Source of the DNA: an uncultured bacterium
GTDB lineage: Bacteria; DUMJ01
Direction of reading: 5' to 3'
DNA length: 64,000 nucleotides
Assembly (NCBI GenBank): GCA_937958695.1
Contig: CALGNK010000014.1
Location: 1 to 64,000, forward strand
A model generated the notes under the pieces. It was given only the letters and a program-made list of their open reading frames with translations. It had not been told where the DNA came from and made no database searches. Positions 53,914-62,806 of this stretch are shown here, in pieces. Position numbers and translations under genes: made by a program. Every line of letters begins with the position of its first letter. Position 1 is the first letter of the stretch.

Positions 53914-56016
53914 CTACTTAAGGAACTTAGAGTTCTTGAGTAGTGCGGTATGAGCTACTACGTCTACCTTTTCTAAGAAGTATGGCCCATTACTTACCCA
54001 GAAATGCCCATACTTCTCATAGAACTTCTTAATAGATGAGAATCTTTCTTTAGCTATAGCTGGGTCTACATACTTTCCTACAAAGTTCTTAAATGGAATA
54101 TATCCTTCCTTTTCGCTTCTTTCTACTACGTCCTTAAGAACAGATAGGCTTGGTCCACCGATATAGTTCATCCACTCTACATTCTTTGCTTTTGCCTTGT
54201 CGGCACTGAATGCAAGTTTGCCTTCCTCTTCTGCCCTCATTCCAATTGCATAAAGGTGCCATGGATAATAACCAGAAACAGCAAATGCAACGGCAGTAAG
54301 TTCAGCATCAAGTTCAGAGTAATTAATGTAGTATTCAATAACTAAAGGATTTGTCTTTACTATCTTCCATGCTACAAACTGATCTCTCCAAGAATTAAAT
54401 GTATCTACATAGGATTCATCGTAGAGTTTACTATCTTTACTTGCTCTTTCAAATCCTAGAATCCAGTCTACTATAAAGTCAGCAGTGCTCATAATTGAAC
54501 CATCATGATACTTGTCCTTACCGATAATGTCGTCATAGTTCACAACTACCTTTACTTTTGCTTCCTTTACTCCTGCCTCTCCTGCAGTTACCACGTTCTG
54601 TTTCTTCACATCCCAACCATACCAGGCATCAGATGGAACGGTAACCTTATCAACCTTTGTGAGTTTGAGCCATGTAGTATCGGGATTCTTAAATGTTGGA
54701 ACATCCTTCTGTGCTGTAACCTCTGCGCTCTTTATCTTAAATAAGATTGGTAAACCTGTCTGTGGATGCCATATAAATGCTCTACCTATCGTTGCTTCAA
54801 CTAGCATGTTATCGTAGATCCAGTTAGATCCAGCTACTGGATTCCATGGGTCTATTATAACTTCTGTACTTCCAACCCTCATCCTTCCACCAGTCTTATC
54901 AGCAAGTTTCAATGTGTATGGCCATACCCTTGCTGAATACCCGCCTGCATAGTCTGCTATAGCATCTACACCTTTACGTCTTACCCAGGCAGAGTTCTGA
55001 TCAATTAACCAGACTCTTACCGAATCTTTAATTGCAAGGTGTAGAGCCTTAGTCATAAGTAAGTTTCTCTCTTTCATACTTGCAAAGTTCTTATTAGCTA
55101 GTTTATTTGCTAAGTCTCTAAACTCCTTAGTTGGCTTGTAAGCCCTCCAAAGTGGAGAGAAGGACATAGAAGAATCAGGCAGATAGAAGAACTGGAAATT
55201 ATCAGCGGTATCTCTAGCAACTACAGTGGTGATCCATCCACCTGTATAGAGATCCCACTGTCCCTCTGAGGGTTCTCCCCTCATCCAAATAGGAGAAGCC
55301 TCTCTAGATGTTTTATAAAGTCTTTCTACCGTAAAGCCTAGTTTCTCTAGCTGACCAGAGATATAGTCTCCTATAGCCTTTCTTCTATCTTCGGTTCTAA
55401 TGATGAATTTTACTACGACTGGTTTCCCTTTATAGTACCACTTGCCACCCTTTAACTCTGCTCCCATCTTCTTCATTTCATCAGATATGATCTTTTGTCC
55501 TCTTGCAAAGCTATACTTATATGTAGTTTCTATGGTGGAGATTGTAGTCTTGTATCTTTCATACTCAGGGAAGCCTTTGCTTAGAGGAACGAACTTAGGA
55601 GTGGCAAGTCCGCCCATTATCTCATCTATAATATACTGTCTATCTATTACCAAGTTCATCGCTTCTCTTATCTTGGCGTTACTAAAAGGATTAAGTCTAC
55701 CATCTTTATACTCTGGTCCTACTGGATTGAATGTTAATTCGTTATAAAGACCAAAAGACATCGAGTAAGCAAGTTGTGGATTTTCTTTGACCCTTCTAAA
55801 TAGAACTGGATCGTCGATGTCCTTGAAGAAGATATCCATATCCCCCTTAGTCATCATATCGATGGCTTTAGCTAAATCTTTCTCTGGGAAAAAGACTACC
55901 TCATCTAGCCATCCATCCTTGTTTACATTGACTGTTTGAGCATTAATAAACAGTGGCATCAAAACAAAGATTGATGCTACTAATAGCCCAACCAGTCTTC
56001 TCCACACTCTATTCAT
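53914..56016 (-). CDS. ABC transporter substrate-binding protein, peptide family (SBP_bac_5)
   Basis: A 700-aa extracytoplasmic binding protein with signal peptide (RRLVGLLVASIFVLMPLFINAQ). The family fold is indicated by SNAKIREAMNLVIDRQYIIDE and by the Trp/Tyr-rich lobes, although the N-terminal lobe is diverged. ATG 56016 lies eight bases after GGAGG; the in-frame GTG at 56025 is too close to that site. It heads the Opp operon (binding protein, OppB, OppC, OppD, OppF). The ligand is uncertain, perhaps large peptides or oligosaccharides. Confidence 0.9.
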   Translation of the reverse strand: MNRVWRRLVGLLVASIFVLMPLFINAQTVNVNKDGWLDEVVFFPEKDLAKAIDMMTKGDMDIFFKDIDDPVLFRRVKENPQLAYSMSFGLYNELTFNPVGPEYKDGRLNPFSNAKIREAMNLVIDRQYIIDEIMGGLATPKFVPLSKGFPEYERYKTTISTIETTYKYSFARGQKIISDEMKKMGAELKGGKWYYKGKPVVVKFIIRTEDRRKAIGDYISGQLEKLGFTVERLYKTSREASPIWMRGEPSEGQWDLYTGGWITTVVARDTADNFQFFYLPDSSMSFSPLWRAYKPTKEFRDLANKLANKNFASMKERNLLMTKALHLAIKDSVRVWLIDQNSAWVRRKGVDAIADYAGGYSARVWPYTLKLADKTGGRMRVGSTEVIIDPWNPVAGSNWIYDNMLVEATIGRAFIWHPQTGLPILFKIKSAEVTAQKDVPTFKNPDTTWLKLTKVDKVTVPSDAWYGWDVKKQNVVTAGEAGVKEAKVKVVVNYDDIIGKDKYHDGSIMSTADFIVDWILGFERASKDSKLYDESYVDTFNSWRDQFVAWKIVKTNPLVIEYYINYSELDAELTAVAFAVSGYYPWHLYAIGMRAEEEGKLAFSADKAKAKNVEWMNYIGGPSLSVLKDVVERSEKEGYIPFKNFVGKYVDPAIAKERFSSIKKFYEKYGHFWVSNGPYFLEKVDVVAHTALLKNSKFLK

Positions 56017-56064
56017 TTTTTCCACCTCCAGTTTTTACTGATTTTTTAGTTTAAAACAATATCA

Positions 56065-56094
56065 ATAATACTAAATTTTATACCTATTTGTCAA
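56065..56094 (-). promoter_or_regulatory. Promoter of the Opp operon
   Basis: On the minus strand: a perfect TTGACA (56094-56089), an 18-base spacer and TATTAT (56070-56065), about 50 bases before the binding-protein start. Confidence 0.65.
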
Positions 56095-56135
56095 CAGTCT
56101 CTCGAATTCTAACCTTTAATCATTTTTCACCTAAG

Positions 56136-56163
56136 TTGTTTTTATCTAAGAAAGTAGTATAAT
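56136..56163 (+). promoter_or_regulatory. Promoter of the ferredoxin gene
   Basis: TTGTTT at 56136-56141, a 16-base spacer and TATAAT at 56158-56163, 41 bases before the ferredoxin TTG start. Confidence 0.6.
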
Positions 56164-56204
56164 ATTCTTGTTTTAGACCTACTTAAGATTTGGAGGTGAT
56201 TTTA

Positions 56205-56447
56205 TTGGCATTTAAGATTACTGCAGATTGTATTGAATGTGGAGCCTGTGTAACTGTATGTCCAAATGAGGCTATTACAGAAGGTTCCCCTTATGTTATC
56301 GATCCTGATAAATGCACCGAATGTGTCCCTGTGTATGATACACAGCAGTGCGCCGAGGTCTGTGCAGTAGGGGCTCCTCAGCCAGACCCTGATCATGTGG
56401 AGACAAGAGAACAATTAGAAGCTAAATATAAGAGGCTACATCCATAG
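56205..56447 (+). CDS. 2[4Fe-4S] ferredoxin (YfhL type)
   Basis: An 80-aa electron carrier with two cluster motifs. The first is CIECGACVTVCPNEAI. The second is CTECVPVYDTQQCAEVC, with the longer loop between the second and third Cys typical of YfhL-type ferredoxins; the usual Pro after the last Cys is Ala. The start is TTG 56205 behind TGGAGGTGA; a TTG at 56190 would overlap the ribosome binding site. It is a single-gene unit between its own promoter and a strong terminator. Confidence 0.94.
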   Translation: MAFKITADCIECGACVTVCPNEAITEGSPYVIDPDKCTECVPVYDTQQCAEVCAVGAPQPDPDHVETREQLEAKYKRLHP

Positions 56448-56454
56448 AATTTTT

Positions 56455-56486
56455 AGGAGGGGAATTCCCCTCCTTATTTATTTTTT
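56455..56486 (+). terminator. Rho-independent terminator of the ferredoxin gene
   Basis: A perfect 8-bp GC-rich stem (56455-56462 with 56467-56474), an AATT loop and a T-rich tail (TATTTATTTTTT). It overlaps the stop of the convergent MucB-like gene. Confidence 0.9.
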
Positions 56487-57386
56487 CATACTGTTTGCTA
56501 CTTCTAGTAGCATATCCTGAGGTGGGTCTCCTATAACAATAAAGTGTATCCCTAGACTTTCCCATTCAATATAACCCTTATTTTCTAGAGGAAGATTTTG
56601 TCTTGCCCACCAGGGAATCTTTATCTGATATATCGACATAAATCCTATTCCATCTGAAAATACAATTTGTGCAGTCTCATCTTGAGGTATATCAGCTCCT
56701 ATAAGTTCATAACCAACAGGTAGAATAGTTGGTAGTACTAAATCTATACCTAGCTTTTTAGCTACTTCTTGAGGGGATAGAAGCTTCTCCCTAGTTGGGA
56801 TTTTTATCCCTCTTTCAAAAAGGGCCTCTATAGCTTTTTTCTTACCGGAATTGGGATTGATCTGTAGACTTTCTATCTCTCTAGCCCTTATAAGATCCCC
56901 TTTTTGATTTCTATCTTCTAATTTCATTAGTATCCTAGGAGACGTTCCAATCCAGACGGTTCTCTTTATACCACTTTTATATCTTGGGTTGAATGAAATC
57001 TTCATGACCTTTATATTATTTATATTTTCATATCCTTCGAATACAACGTAATAGTTCTTATTTATCAGACTTGTATCTTTTGAGAATCTATAAGCCCAGA
57101 GTAAAGCTCCTATGTTTACGGGTTCTTCGGTAACCACAGAGTACATATTTCCCTTTTTTATAATGTAAATCTTAGAGACTTTCCCTTTTATACTAAAGCT
57201 CGTATAATCTCCAATCTTTAATACTTCTATCCTGTCAGAAGAGTTGCCTACGGTAATCCTGACAACAGCAAAATAATCTACTTTAGGCTCCATACTAGCT
57301 ATATATTCAGAGATAAGACTTCCTGAGGTTATCTCTATTAAACCTATGGTGGATATAAGCAAAAAGAAGAGTATTATCCTTTTCAT
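56478..57386 (-). CDS. MucB/RseB-like regulatory protein
   Basis: A 302-aa exported protein with signal peptide (IILFFLLISTIGLIEITSG). The N-terminal two-thirds resemble the LolA-like domain of MucB/RseB (WAYRFSKDTSLINKNYYVVFEG, ILMKLEDRNQKGDLIRAREI). The C-terminal part (LPTILPVGYELIGAD, IYQIKIPWW) resembles the small domain of such proteins. RseB binds the anti-sigma factor and delays its degradation. Overlap of four bases with the anti-sigma gene supports this role, though similarity to E. coli RseB is weak. Confidence 0.72.
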   Translation of the reverse strand: MKRIILFFLLISTIGLIEITSGSLISEYIASMEPKVDYFAVVRITVGNSSDRIEVLKIGDYTSFSIKGKVSKIYIIKKGNMYSVVTEEPVNIGALLWAYRFSKDTSLINKNYYVVFEGYENINNIKVMKISFNPRYKSGIKRTVWIGTSPRILMKLEDRNQKGDLIRAREIESLQINPNSGKKKAIEALFERGIKIPTREKLLSPQEVAKKLGIDLVLPTILPVGYELIGADIPQDETAQIVFSDGIGFMSIYQIKIPWWARQNLPLENKGYIEWESLGIHFIVIGDPPQDMLLEVANSMKK

Positions 57387-57793
57387 CTGTCTGATATAAA
57401 TATTACTCCCATATCTCCAGAGGAGATTATATTATGTTGGCTTATTAGCAATTGTTTTCCCTTATCAAGATTTCCTCTATACCTGTTTCTTACTATACCA
57501 AGAGACGTACCAAATATAAGAGATATCACTAAGCCAATAGTGGCAAGCTTTAATCTAAAGTTGTAACGTCTTTCAGTCTTGGGCCTTATCTTTTCTAAAA
57601 CCTCCATAGTAAAGGTCTGGGTATCGAATTCTATATGGCTTGCTTTTATCCCTTGCTCTATCAAAAGTAGGTCATTTAATATCTCCTTACAGGTAGGGCA
57701 CATATTTATATGTTCCTCTATTTCTTTTATCTTCCAATCTGGTAACTCTTTATCTATAAAGGAAGAGATATCTTCAAAACTAGGATGATTCAT
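57383..57793 (-). CDS. Zinc-finger anti-sigma factor (RsiW/ChrR-like ZAS domain)
   Basis: A 136-aa single-pass membrane protein. The cytoplasmic N-terminus has the ZAS motif EEHINMCPTCKEIL (His-x3-Cys-x2-Cys), which clamps an ECF sigma factor. One helix (LATIGLVISLIFGTSLGIV, about 83-101) leads to a short external tail. It overlaps the sigma factor gene by 14 bases and the MucB-like gene by four. Regulated proteolysis of this protein would release the sigma factor. Confidence 0.88.
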   Translation of the reverse strand: MNHPSFEDISSFIDKELPDWKIKEIEEHINMCPTCKEILNDLLLIEQGIKASHIEFDTQTFTMEVLEKIRPKTERRYNFRLKLATIGLVISLIFGTSLGIVRNRYRGNLDKGKQLLISQHNIISSGDMGVIFISDR

Positions 57794-58382
57794 CCTTTAC
57801 CTCCAAATAATATTTTAGCTTATCTCTCATCAATTTTCTCGCCATATTTATTCTAGATTTAACTGTTCCTATATTAATGTTCAGTGTTTCTGCTATCTCT
57901 TCATATGTTAAATTCTCTACAGCCCTTAGCCAAAGGGTAATCCGGTAATGTTCAGGTAAGGTTTCTAAAGCCTTTTCTATAACTTCATTTAACTCTATTT
58001 TACTATAATTATCCTCTGGCGAATATTTCACATCAGGAAGATCTATACTAGGCTCACCTTCTTCGACATCATCTAGAGATGATTCTAACCCTTTTCCTCT
58101 CTTTCTAAGCTCCTCATAACAAGCATTGACAGTAATCTTTCTTATCCAAGGGTATAGATTTTTACTACTATCAAAACTCTTTATATTCTTCCATATAGAA
58201 ACAAATACTTCCTGAGCTACATCCCAACCATCATCTACAGACCCCATTATCCTTGTAGCAAGGTTTATTATCCGGTTGGAATATCTATTTAATATCTCCT
58301 CAAAAGCCTTCTCATCACCCTTTTGAGAGAGCTTTATAAGAGTCGAATCATCATAATCTTTATAATTTTTAGCCTTATACAT
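57780..58382 (-). CDS. RNA polymerase ECF sigma factor (RpoE/SigW-like)
   Basis: A 200-aa group 4 sigma factor. Region 2 has FEEILNRYSNRIINLATRIMG and DVAQEVFVSIWKNI for -10 recognition. Region 4 has LPEHYRITLWLRAVENLTYEEIAETL (in pieces) and GTVKSRINMARKLM, the -35-binding helix-turn-helix. It is the first gene of a sigma, anti-sigma and MucB-like operon that likely responds to envelope stress. A TATAAT lies about 15 bases upstream of the start region; no clear ECF-type autoregulatory site is visible. Confidence 0.93.
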   Translation of the reverse strand: MYKAKNYKDYDDSTLIKLSQKGDEKAFEEILNRYSNRIINLATRIMGSVDDGWDVAQEVFVSIWKNIKSFDSSKNLYPWIRKITVNACYEELRKRGKGLESSLDDVEEGEPSIDLPDVKYSPEDNYSKIELNEVIEKALETLPEHYRITLWLRAVENLTYEEIAETLNINIGTVKSRINMARKLMRDKLKYYLEVKDESS

Positions 58383-58509
58383 CCTTCCCCTAAAACTATT
58401 ATATCAGGAAAGGATGCGTAATAAAATCTATCTCTTTTTCTCTACTAATAGTATGTAGATATTATCATCTAAGTTCGAGTTTAAACTTTGTACTAAATTA
58501 ATGCTTTAT

Positions 58510-59604
58510 TTATAAAAGTCTAAATGGGATAAACTTCAAAATCTTCTTAAAAATCTGAGAGTAGGATGTCCTTTCATTGAGAAGGTTAGATAGTATAGCT
58601 CCCATATCAAATCTATCCATTAAGTTAAAGATTCTGTCTTGAAATCTATAGAATATACCACTTATCATCCAAGCTAAGAATAATTCACGAGCCATAACAC
58701 TGTAGATTTTTTCTGTATAGATAGAGAGAGGCTTATTCTTCTTTATGCACTCTAGAATAGTCTCTTCTGCTATCTTGGCACTCTTTACCGCATTCCTTAT
58801 CCCTTCCCCACTAAATGGGTCCGTTATATGGGCAGAATCACCAACTAAGACTATTCTTTCATTGGCAAGTCTTCTCTTACCTCTATAAAAGGCGATCGGA
58901 TGTGCTAGAAGAGGGATATTCGTATGGTTGAGATCTTTTAAAAGTATCGATAAGACCTGTGGCATCTTCCTAGGAGAGAAGGCATATGCTCCGAGGCCTA
59001 CAGATAAGGTTCTATTCTTAGGGAAAATCCAGCCATAACCCATAGGAACCAAACCCATAAAGAGAGAGATGATAGGCTCAGGATTTTTGTATGGGATGTC
59101 TTTTTGTATAGCTAACGGGACTCGATATCTAAAATTAGCTCCTATAAACCTCGCTATCTTCGAACCTATACCATCAGCTCCTATAAGATATCTTGATTTA
59201 AACTTATGTCCAAGATTCGTCTTGATAGTTAGAGAGTTATTTTCTTCTTCGATTTCTATTACCTCTTCGCCTTCTAAAAGTTCAGCTCCATTATGGCATG
59301 CTAATTGAGTAAGCCTATAATCAAATTGGTCTCTATGGACCGTAAAAATACTATTACTAGGTATGCTATACTCTCTTACCCTTTCTCTATAGTATACCTT
59401 AATCTTTTCTATATTAAATGCATCAAAATATGAGGGGGAAAGATCTAAAAGTTCAAATGTATATCTAGGCGTTCCCCCTGCACAGACCTTATATCTAGGT
59501 AACCTCTTCTTTTCTATAATTAATACATCTAATCCTCTTTTAGCAAGGAATAGTGCAGAGCTAGATCCACTAGGTCCAGCTCCAACAACTATTACATCAT
59601 GCAA
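58510..59604 (-). CDS. Geranylgeranyl reductase family FAD-dependent oxidoreductase
   Basis: A 364-aa flavoprotein of the GGR family, which saturates polyprenyl chains of lipids or quinones. The FAD Rossmann motif VVGAGPSGSSSALFLAKRG and the family-specific PRYKVCAGGTPRY are at the start. IGADGIGSKIARFIG and VGDSAHITDPFSGEGIRNA follow. The organism uses the MEP pathway (ispE above), so a menaquinone or polyprenol side chain is a likely substrate. It is the last gene after rmuC and pspC, separated by three bases. Confidence 0.88.
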   Translation of the reverse strand: MHDVIVVGAGPSGSSSALFLAKRGLDVLIIEKKRLPRYKVCAGGTPRYTFELLDLSPSYFDAFNIEKIKVYYRERVREYSIPSNSIFTVHRDQFDYRLTQLACHNGAELLEGEEVIEIEEENNSLTIKTNLGHKFKSRYLIGADGIGSKIARFIGANFRYRVPLAIQKDIPYKNPEPIISLFMGLVPMGYGWIFPKNRTLSVGLGAYAFSPRKMPQVLSILLKDLNHTNIPLLAHPIAFYRGKRRLANERIVLVGDSAHITDPFSGEGIRNAVKSAKIAEETILECIKKNKPLSIYTEKIYSVMARELFLAWMISGIFYRFQDRIFNLMDRFDMGAILSNLLNERTSYSQIFKKILKFIPFRLL

Positions 59605-59607
59605 AGA

Positions 59608-59994
59608 TTATTTCCACCCTCTTATCAGGAAGTATAAACCGGCTATAAGAATGAGTACCCCTATAAAAACCCCAGGGCTTACCCAATGTAGCCAGGGGAT
59701 ACCTGCAGTCCATATAATAGCAACAATACCTATTATGATAAGTATTATACCAAGCGTTACTGGACTGTGGGGTTCTACGTGAGAGGCTACCCCAGAGTTC
59801 CCAGCTTCTTCTGGTTTTTCTGGAATAATGATAACTGCTAATATGTACAGAATTAAACCTAGACCGTTGGCTAGCACTAGTAATGCCATTATAAGCCTCA
59901 CTATAGCAGGATCTATATTTAGATATTCTGCTATACCTCCACATACTCCGGCTATCATCCTATTCTTTCTTGACCTATAAATCCTTCTATCCAT
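59608..59994 (-). CDS. PspC domain membrane protein
   Basis: A 128-aa protein with an N-terminal PspC domain (RRIYRSRKNRMIAGVCGGIAEYLNIDP, in pieces) and three hydrophobic segments. PspC proteins take part in phage-shock and membrane-stress responses. I chose ATG 59994 because GGAGGGG sits four to five bases upstream; a longer frame from 60024 begins inside rmuC without a site. Nearby genes encode an ECF sigma module, so this area looks envelope-stress related. Confidence 0.85.
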   Translation of the reverse strand: MDRRIYRSRKNRMIAGVCGGIAEYLNIDPAIVRLIMALLVLANGLGLILYILAVIIIPEKPEEAGNSGVASHVEPHSPVTLGIILIIIGIVAIIWTAGIPWLHWVSPGVFIGVLILIAGLYFLIRGWK

Positions 59995-60829
59995 TTTTCC
60001 CCTCCATCTCATTTGAATTTTCAATATAATCTGTTATCCCTCTAATCTTATATATTATCTGTTTTCCTTCATTATAAGCATTATTTACCATCGTTATTGA
60101 TCGAGCGATATTATTCTCCAACAATGTTTCCAATTTGTTTAAGGATGTTTTTATCTCGCTCAAATAAATCCCTACCTTCTCTGTATCTAGATTGCGAGCG
60201 TAGCTCTTATGAAGACTGTAAAGAGAGAGTATATATGGTATCGTCATACTGTAAGGCATAATAAGGACCCTATTTTCTCTGTAAGCTCTTATATGAGCCT
60301 GTTTACACTTTGCAAATACACTATCAGGAACGGCTGCTATAGCCATTGGTATGGTGGATGCTGGATCTATATACTGCGATACCTCTTTTGCCTTTTTGGC
60401 TATAGCTTTCTCTATATCATAAGACTCTTCATCTAAGCCAATCCATTTTGAATCTATAGGTAATCTCTTACCGTCACTTAATATTATTGCATATTCTACT
60501 GGTTTTCCATTCACCTTAAAATTTATATCTATCATCTCAGGAGGAAACTGTTTTAGAGACTCTAAGAGTATATTCTCGCCCATCTCTCCTTTAGACTTAC
60601 TTCCCAGCAGTGCAGATTCTAATCTCTTAGTAATTCTCTGAACTTCTTCATCAATCAGTCTTTGTGCCTCCAATTTTAGATAAGTTTCTTGTAACGTTCT
60701 TAAGATATTCTCCGCCTGAACCTTTATGGCTCCAATATCCTCTCTAGGAAGACTTTTATCCTTTCTGAGAAAATAGATTAAGAGTATTATTAATGCTATA
60801 GCTAGCAAAAATAGAGAAACTTCTAACAT
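59987..60829 (-). CDS. rmuC: RmuC family DNA recombination protein, short form
   Basis: A 280-aa RmuC-like protein, shorter than E. coli RmuC (about 475). One N-terminal membrane helix (VSLFLLAIALIILLIYFL) precedes a coiled coil and the nuclease-like core with SKGEMGENILLESLKQFP and LPIDSKWIGLDEES. The PIDSKW motif belongs to the PD-(D/E)XK-like site. The family limits inversions at short inverted repeats. It is the first gene of the rmuC-pspC-GGR transcript. Confidence 0.85.
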   Translation of the reverse strand: MLEVSLFLLAIALIILLIYFLRKDKSLPREDIGAIKVQAENILRTLQETYLKLEAQRLIDEEVQRITKRLESALLGSKSKGEMGENILLESLKQFPPEMIDINFKVNGKPVEYAIILSDGKRLPIDSKWIGLDEESYDIEKAIAKKAKEVSQYIDPASTIPMAIAAVPDSVFAKCKQAHIRAYRENRVLIMPYSMTIPYILSLYSLHKSYARNLDTEKVGIYLSEIKTSLNKLETLLENNIARSITMVNNAYNEGKQIIYKIRGITDYIENSNEMEGKNG

Positions 60830-60918
60830 ACCTCCTCCTTAATGTTAGTTTTATTCTACACTATTAAGAGTTTACGGTCAATTACTAATTACTTACAACA
60901 ATATAGAAAATTTTATGT

Positions 60919-60941
60919 TATAATGTTTTTGGAGAAACATT
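60919..60941 (+). promoter_or_regulatory. -10 box with overlapping inverted repeat, candidate LacI-family operator
   Basis: TATAAT at 60919-60924 is overlapped by an inverted repeat with 7-bp arms, AATGTTT (60922-60928) and AAACATT (60935-60941), and a 6-base centre. It lies about 70 bases before the LacI-family gene and would block transcription when bound. No good -35 box is seen. Confidence 0.5.
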
Positions 60942-61011
60942 TTTATGGCTGATTTTCTTTTAAGTGTCCTTTTAATATGAATACTTCTGGGCTAAAAGAG
61001 GGTAAGAGTAT

Positions 61012-62028
61012 ATGATTGCCAAAAAGGGGAAAGTAAGTATAATAGATGTTGCAAAAAAGGCGGGTGTATCTCCTGCTACTGTATCTCGTGTACTTAATAA
61101 AACAGCTAAGGTAAGTCCTAAACTTACAAAAAAGGTCCTATCAGCAGTTAGTGAATTAAACTATGTCCCAGATCCATTTGCTCATGGATTAAAGACGAAA
61201 AGAACGAGGAGTATTGGACTTATCATCTCGGATATAACAAATCCTTTCTTTCCAGAGTTGGCAAGAGGGGTTGAGGATTATGTTAGCTCTATGGGATATT
61301 CTTTAATACTATGTAATACAGATGCTAAGCCAGAGAGCGAAAAGAGATATGTTGAGTTACTGCTCAACAAAGGTATAGATGGACTTATGTTTACCTCTTT
61401 AAGAGTAGGAGAAGATTTTATTAGATCCCTTCTGTCCGATTCTGTTCCCTGTGTTCTTGTTGGACGTAAACCAGAGAATATAGAGGGATTAGTCTATGTG
61501 GTAACTGATAATTATAAGGGAGGTTGTATAGCTGGAGAATATCTGATTAGCTTGGGGCATAAAAGGTTTGTTCATGTCTCAGGTCCTCTGGATAATTCTG
61601 CTGGTAGAGAGAGACTCTCTGGTTTTATAGATACCCTTAAAAAGCATAAAGTTAAAGAAGAGAATATCAGGGTAATAGAAAGTGACTTTACTATGGAAGG
61701 CGGATATAAGAGTGCTGGAGACATATTAAGATTAAAATTTCTTCCTACTGCAATCTTCTTTGCCAATGATGCTATGGCTATAGGAGCCCTACAGAAATTT
61801 TGGGAGGAGAAGATAGACATACCGGAAACATTTTCTATTATAGGTTTTGATAATATTAAGGTTTCGAGTCTTGTTTCCCCTCCGCTTACAACTATAAGTC
61901 AAGAGATATATAAAATTGGCCAAATCTCTGCTAGAGAATTGATAAAGATTATAGAAGGAGAAAAGGGGGATTCTACTATACTTGAACCTAAACTTATAGA
62001 AAGGAGATCTTGTAAATGTATAGAGTAA
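61012..62028 (+). CDS. LacI/GalR family transcriptional regulator
   Basis: A 338-aa repressor. The helix-turn-helix is SIIDVAKKAGVSPATVSRVLN (in two pieces, about 9-29), with the hinge GLKTKRTRSIGLIISDITNPFF. The periplasmic-binding-like sensor domain shows FANDAMAIGALQ and IIGFDNIKVSSLVSPPLTTI. It probably controls the following two sugar genes, with which it forms an operon (13-base overlap), and itself through the inverted repeat upstream. The effector is unknown; the gene context suggests a four-carbon polyol or related sugar. Confidence 0.93.
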   Translation: MIAKKGKVSIIDVAKKAGVSPATVSRVLNKTAKVSPKLTKKVLSAVSELNYVPDPFAHGLKTKRTRSIGLIISDITNPFFPELARGVEDYVSSMGYSLILCNTDAKPESEKRYVELLLNKGIDGLMFTSLRVGEDFIRSLLSDSVPCVLVGRKPENIEGLVYVVTDNYKGGCIAGEYLISLGHKRFVHVSGPLDNSAGRERLSGFIDTLKKHKVKEENIRVIESDFTMEGGYKSAGDILRLKFLPTAIFFANDAMAIGALQKFWEEKIDIPETFSIIGFDNIKVSSLVSPPLTTISQEIYKIGQISARELIKIIEGEKGDSTILEPKLIERRSCKCIE

Positions 62029-62795
62029 GTTTTGTTATCCCCTATGAGAATAATGAGAAGCTAGAAAGATATGCTAGTCTTATGAGTTCTCTTGGTTATA
62101 CCGGTATAGAGCTTGGTATAAAAGATCCTAGTTTATTAGACCCAGAAGAGATAAAAGATGTTATATCTAAATTTAACCTTGTAGTTCCTGCTCTAGGGAC
62201 AGGAAGGGCTTTTACCGAAGATGGAATATCGCTCTCTAGTAAGGAGAAAAGTATAAGAGATAATGCAGTAAAAAGGCTTATGTCTCATATAGAATTGGCC
62301 GAAAAACTTTCTAGTATGGTAATAGTAGGGCTCATAAGGGGTAATGTGTACGATAAAGAAGGGATAAATTATGTTAAGGCTCTTCTTAAAGATATATGCC
62401 AATATGGGAAGGGAAAAGGGGTAAGGATTCTTTTAGAACCTATAAATAGATACGAGGTTAACTGGCTTAACACTATAGAGGATGCGTATAATTTCATAAG
62501 AGAAATAGATGTAGAGAACCTTGGGCTACTTATTGATACCTTCCATATGAATATAGAGGAACCTTCGCTTGCAAGCTCTATATTTAGGTTTAAAGATCTA
62601 GTATTGCATATACATATCGCAGATAGTAATAGATTTTATCCTGGTGCCGGGCATATAGACTTCAAAGATATATTTAGAATTTTATCTTCGATAGGATACG
62701 ATGGCTTTATTTCCGCAGAACTTATAAATAAGCCAGATATAGAAACTGCTATTACAAAAACTATAAGGTTTTTAAAAAGTATAATTCTTTTATAA
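62016..62795 (+). CDS. Sugar phosphate isomerase/epimerase-like TIM barrel
   Basis: A 259-aa AP-endonuclease-2-fold protein. Metal-binding residues are in LLEPINRYEVNW (Glu), LLIDTFHMNIEE (Asp, His), LVLHIHIADSNRFYPGAGHID (His, in pieces) and FISAELI (Glu). This set is the same as in D-tagatose/D-psicose 3-epimerases and hydroxypyruvate or tetrulose isomerases. The substrate cannot be read. Position between a LacI regulator and a tetritol-dehydrogenase-like gene favours a ketose isomerase step. Confidence 0.85.
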   Translation: MYRVSFVIPYENNEKLERYASLMSSLGYTGIELGIKDPSLLDPEEIKDVISKFNLVVPALGTGRAFTEDGISLSSKEKSIRDNAVKRLMSHIELAEKLSSMVIVGLIRGNVYDKEGINYVKALLKDICQYGKGKGVRILLEPINRYEVNWLNTIEDAYNFIREIDVENLGLLIDTFHMNIEEPSLASSIFRFKDLVLHIHIADSNRFYPGAGHIDFKDIFRILSSIGYDGFISAELINKPDIETAITKTIRFLKSIILL

Positions 62796-62806
62796 GGAGG
62801 GAATTT

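Noticed and set aside
58383-58509. ECF-type autoregulatory promoter (CGAACTT followed by a TCTAC-like box) before the sigma gene
   Set aside because: The match is weak, far from the start codon, and a TATAAT nearer the gene could serve instead.
59597-59944. Frame of 115 codons overlapping pspC on the same strand
   Set aside because: Composition (Ser/Tyr/Arg-rich) is typical of an out-of-frame reading, and pspC is well supported.
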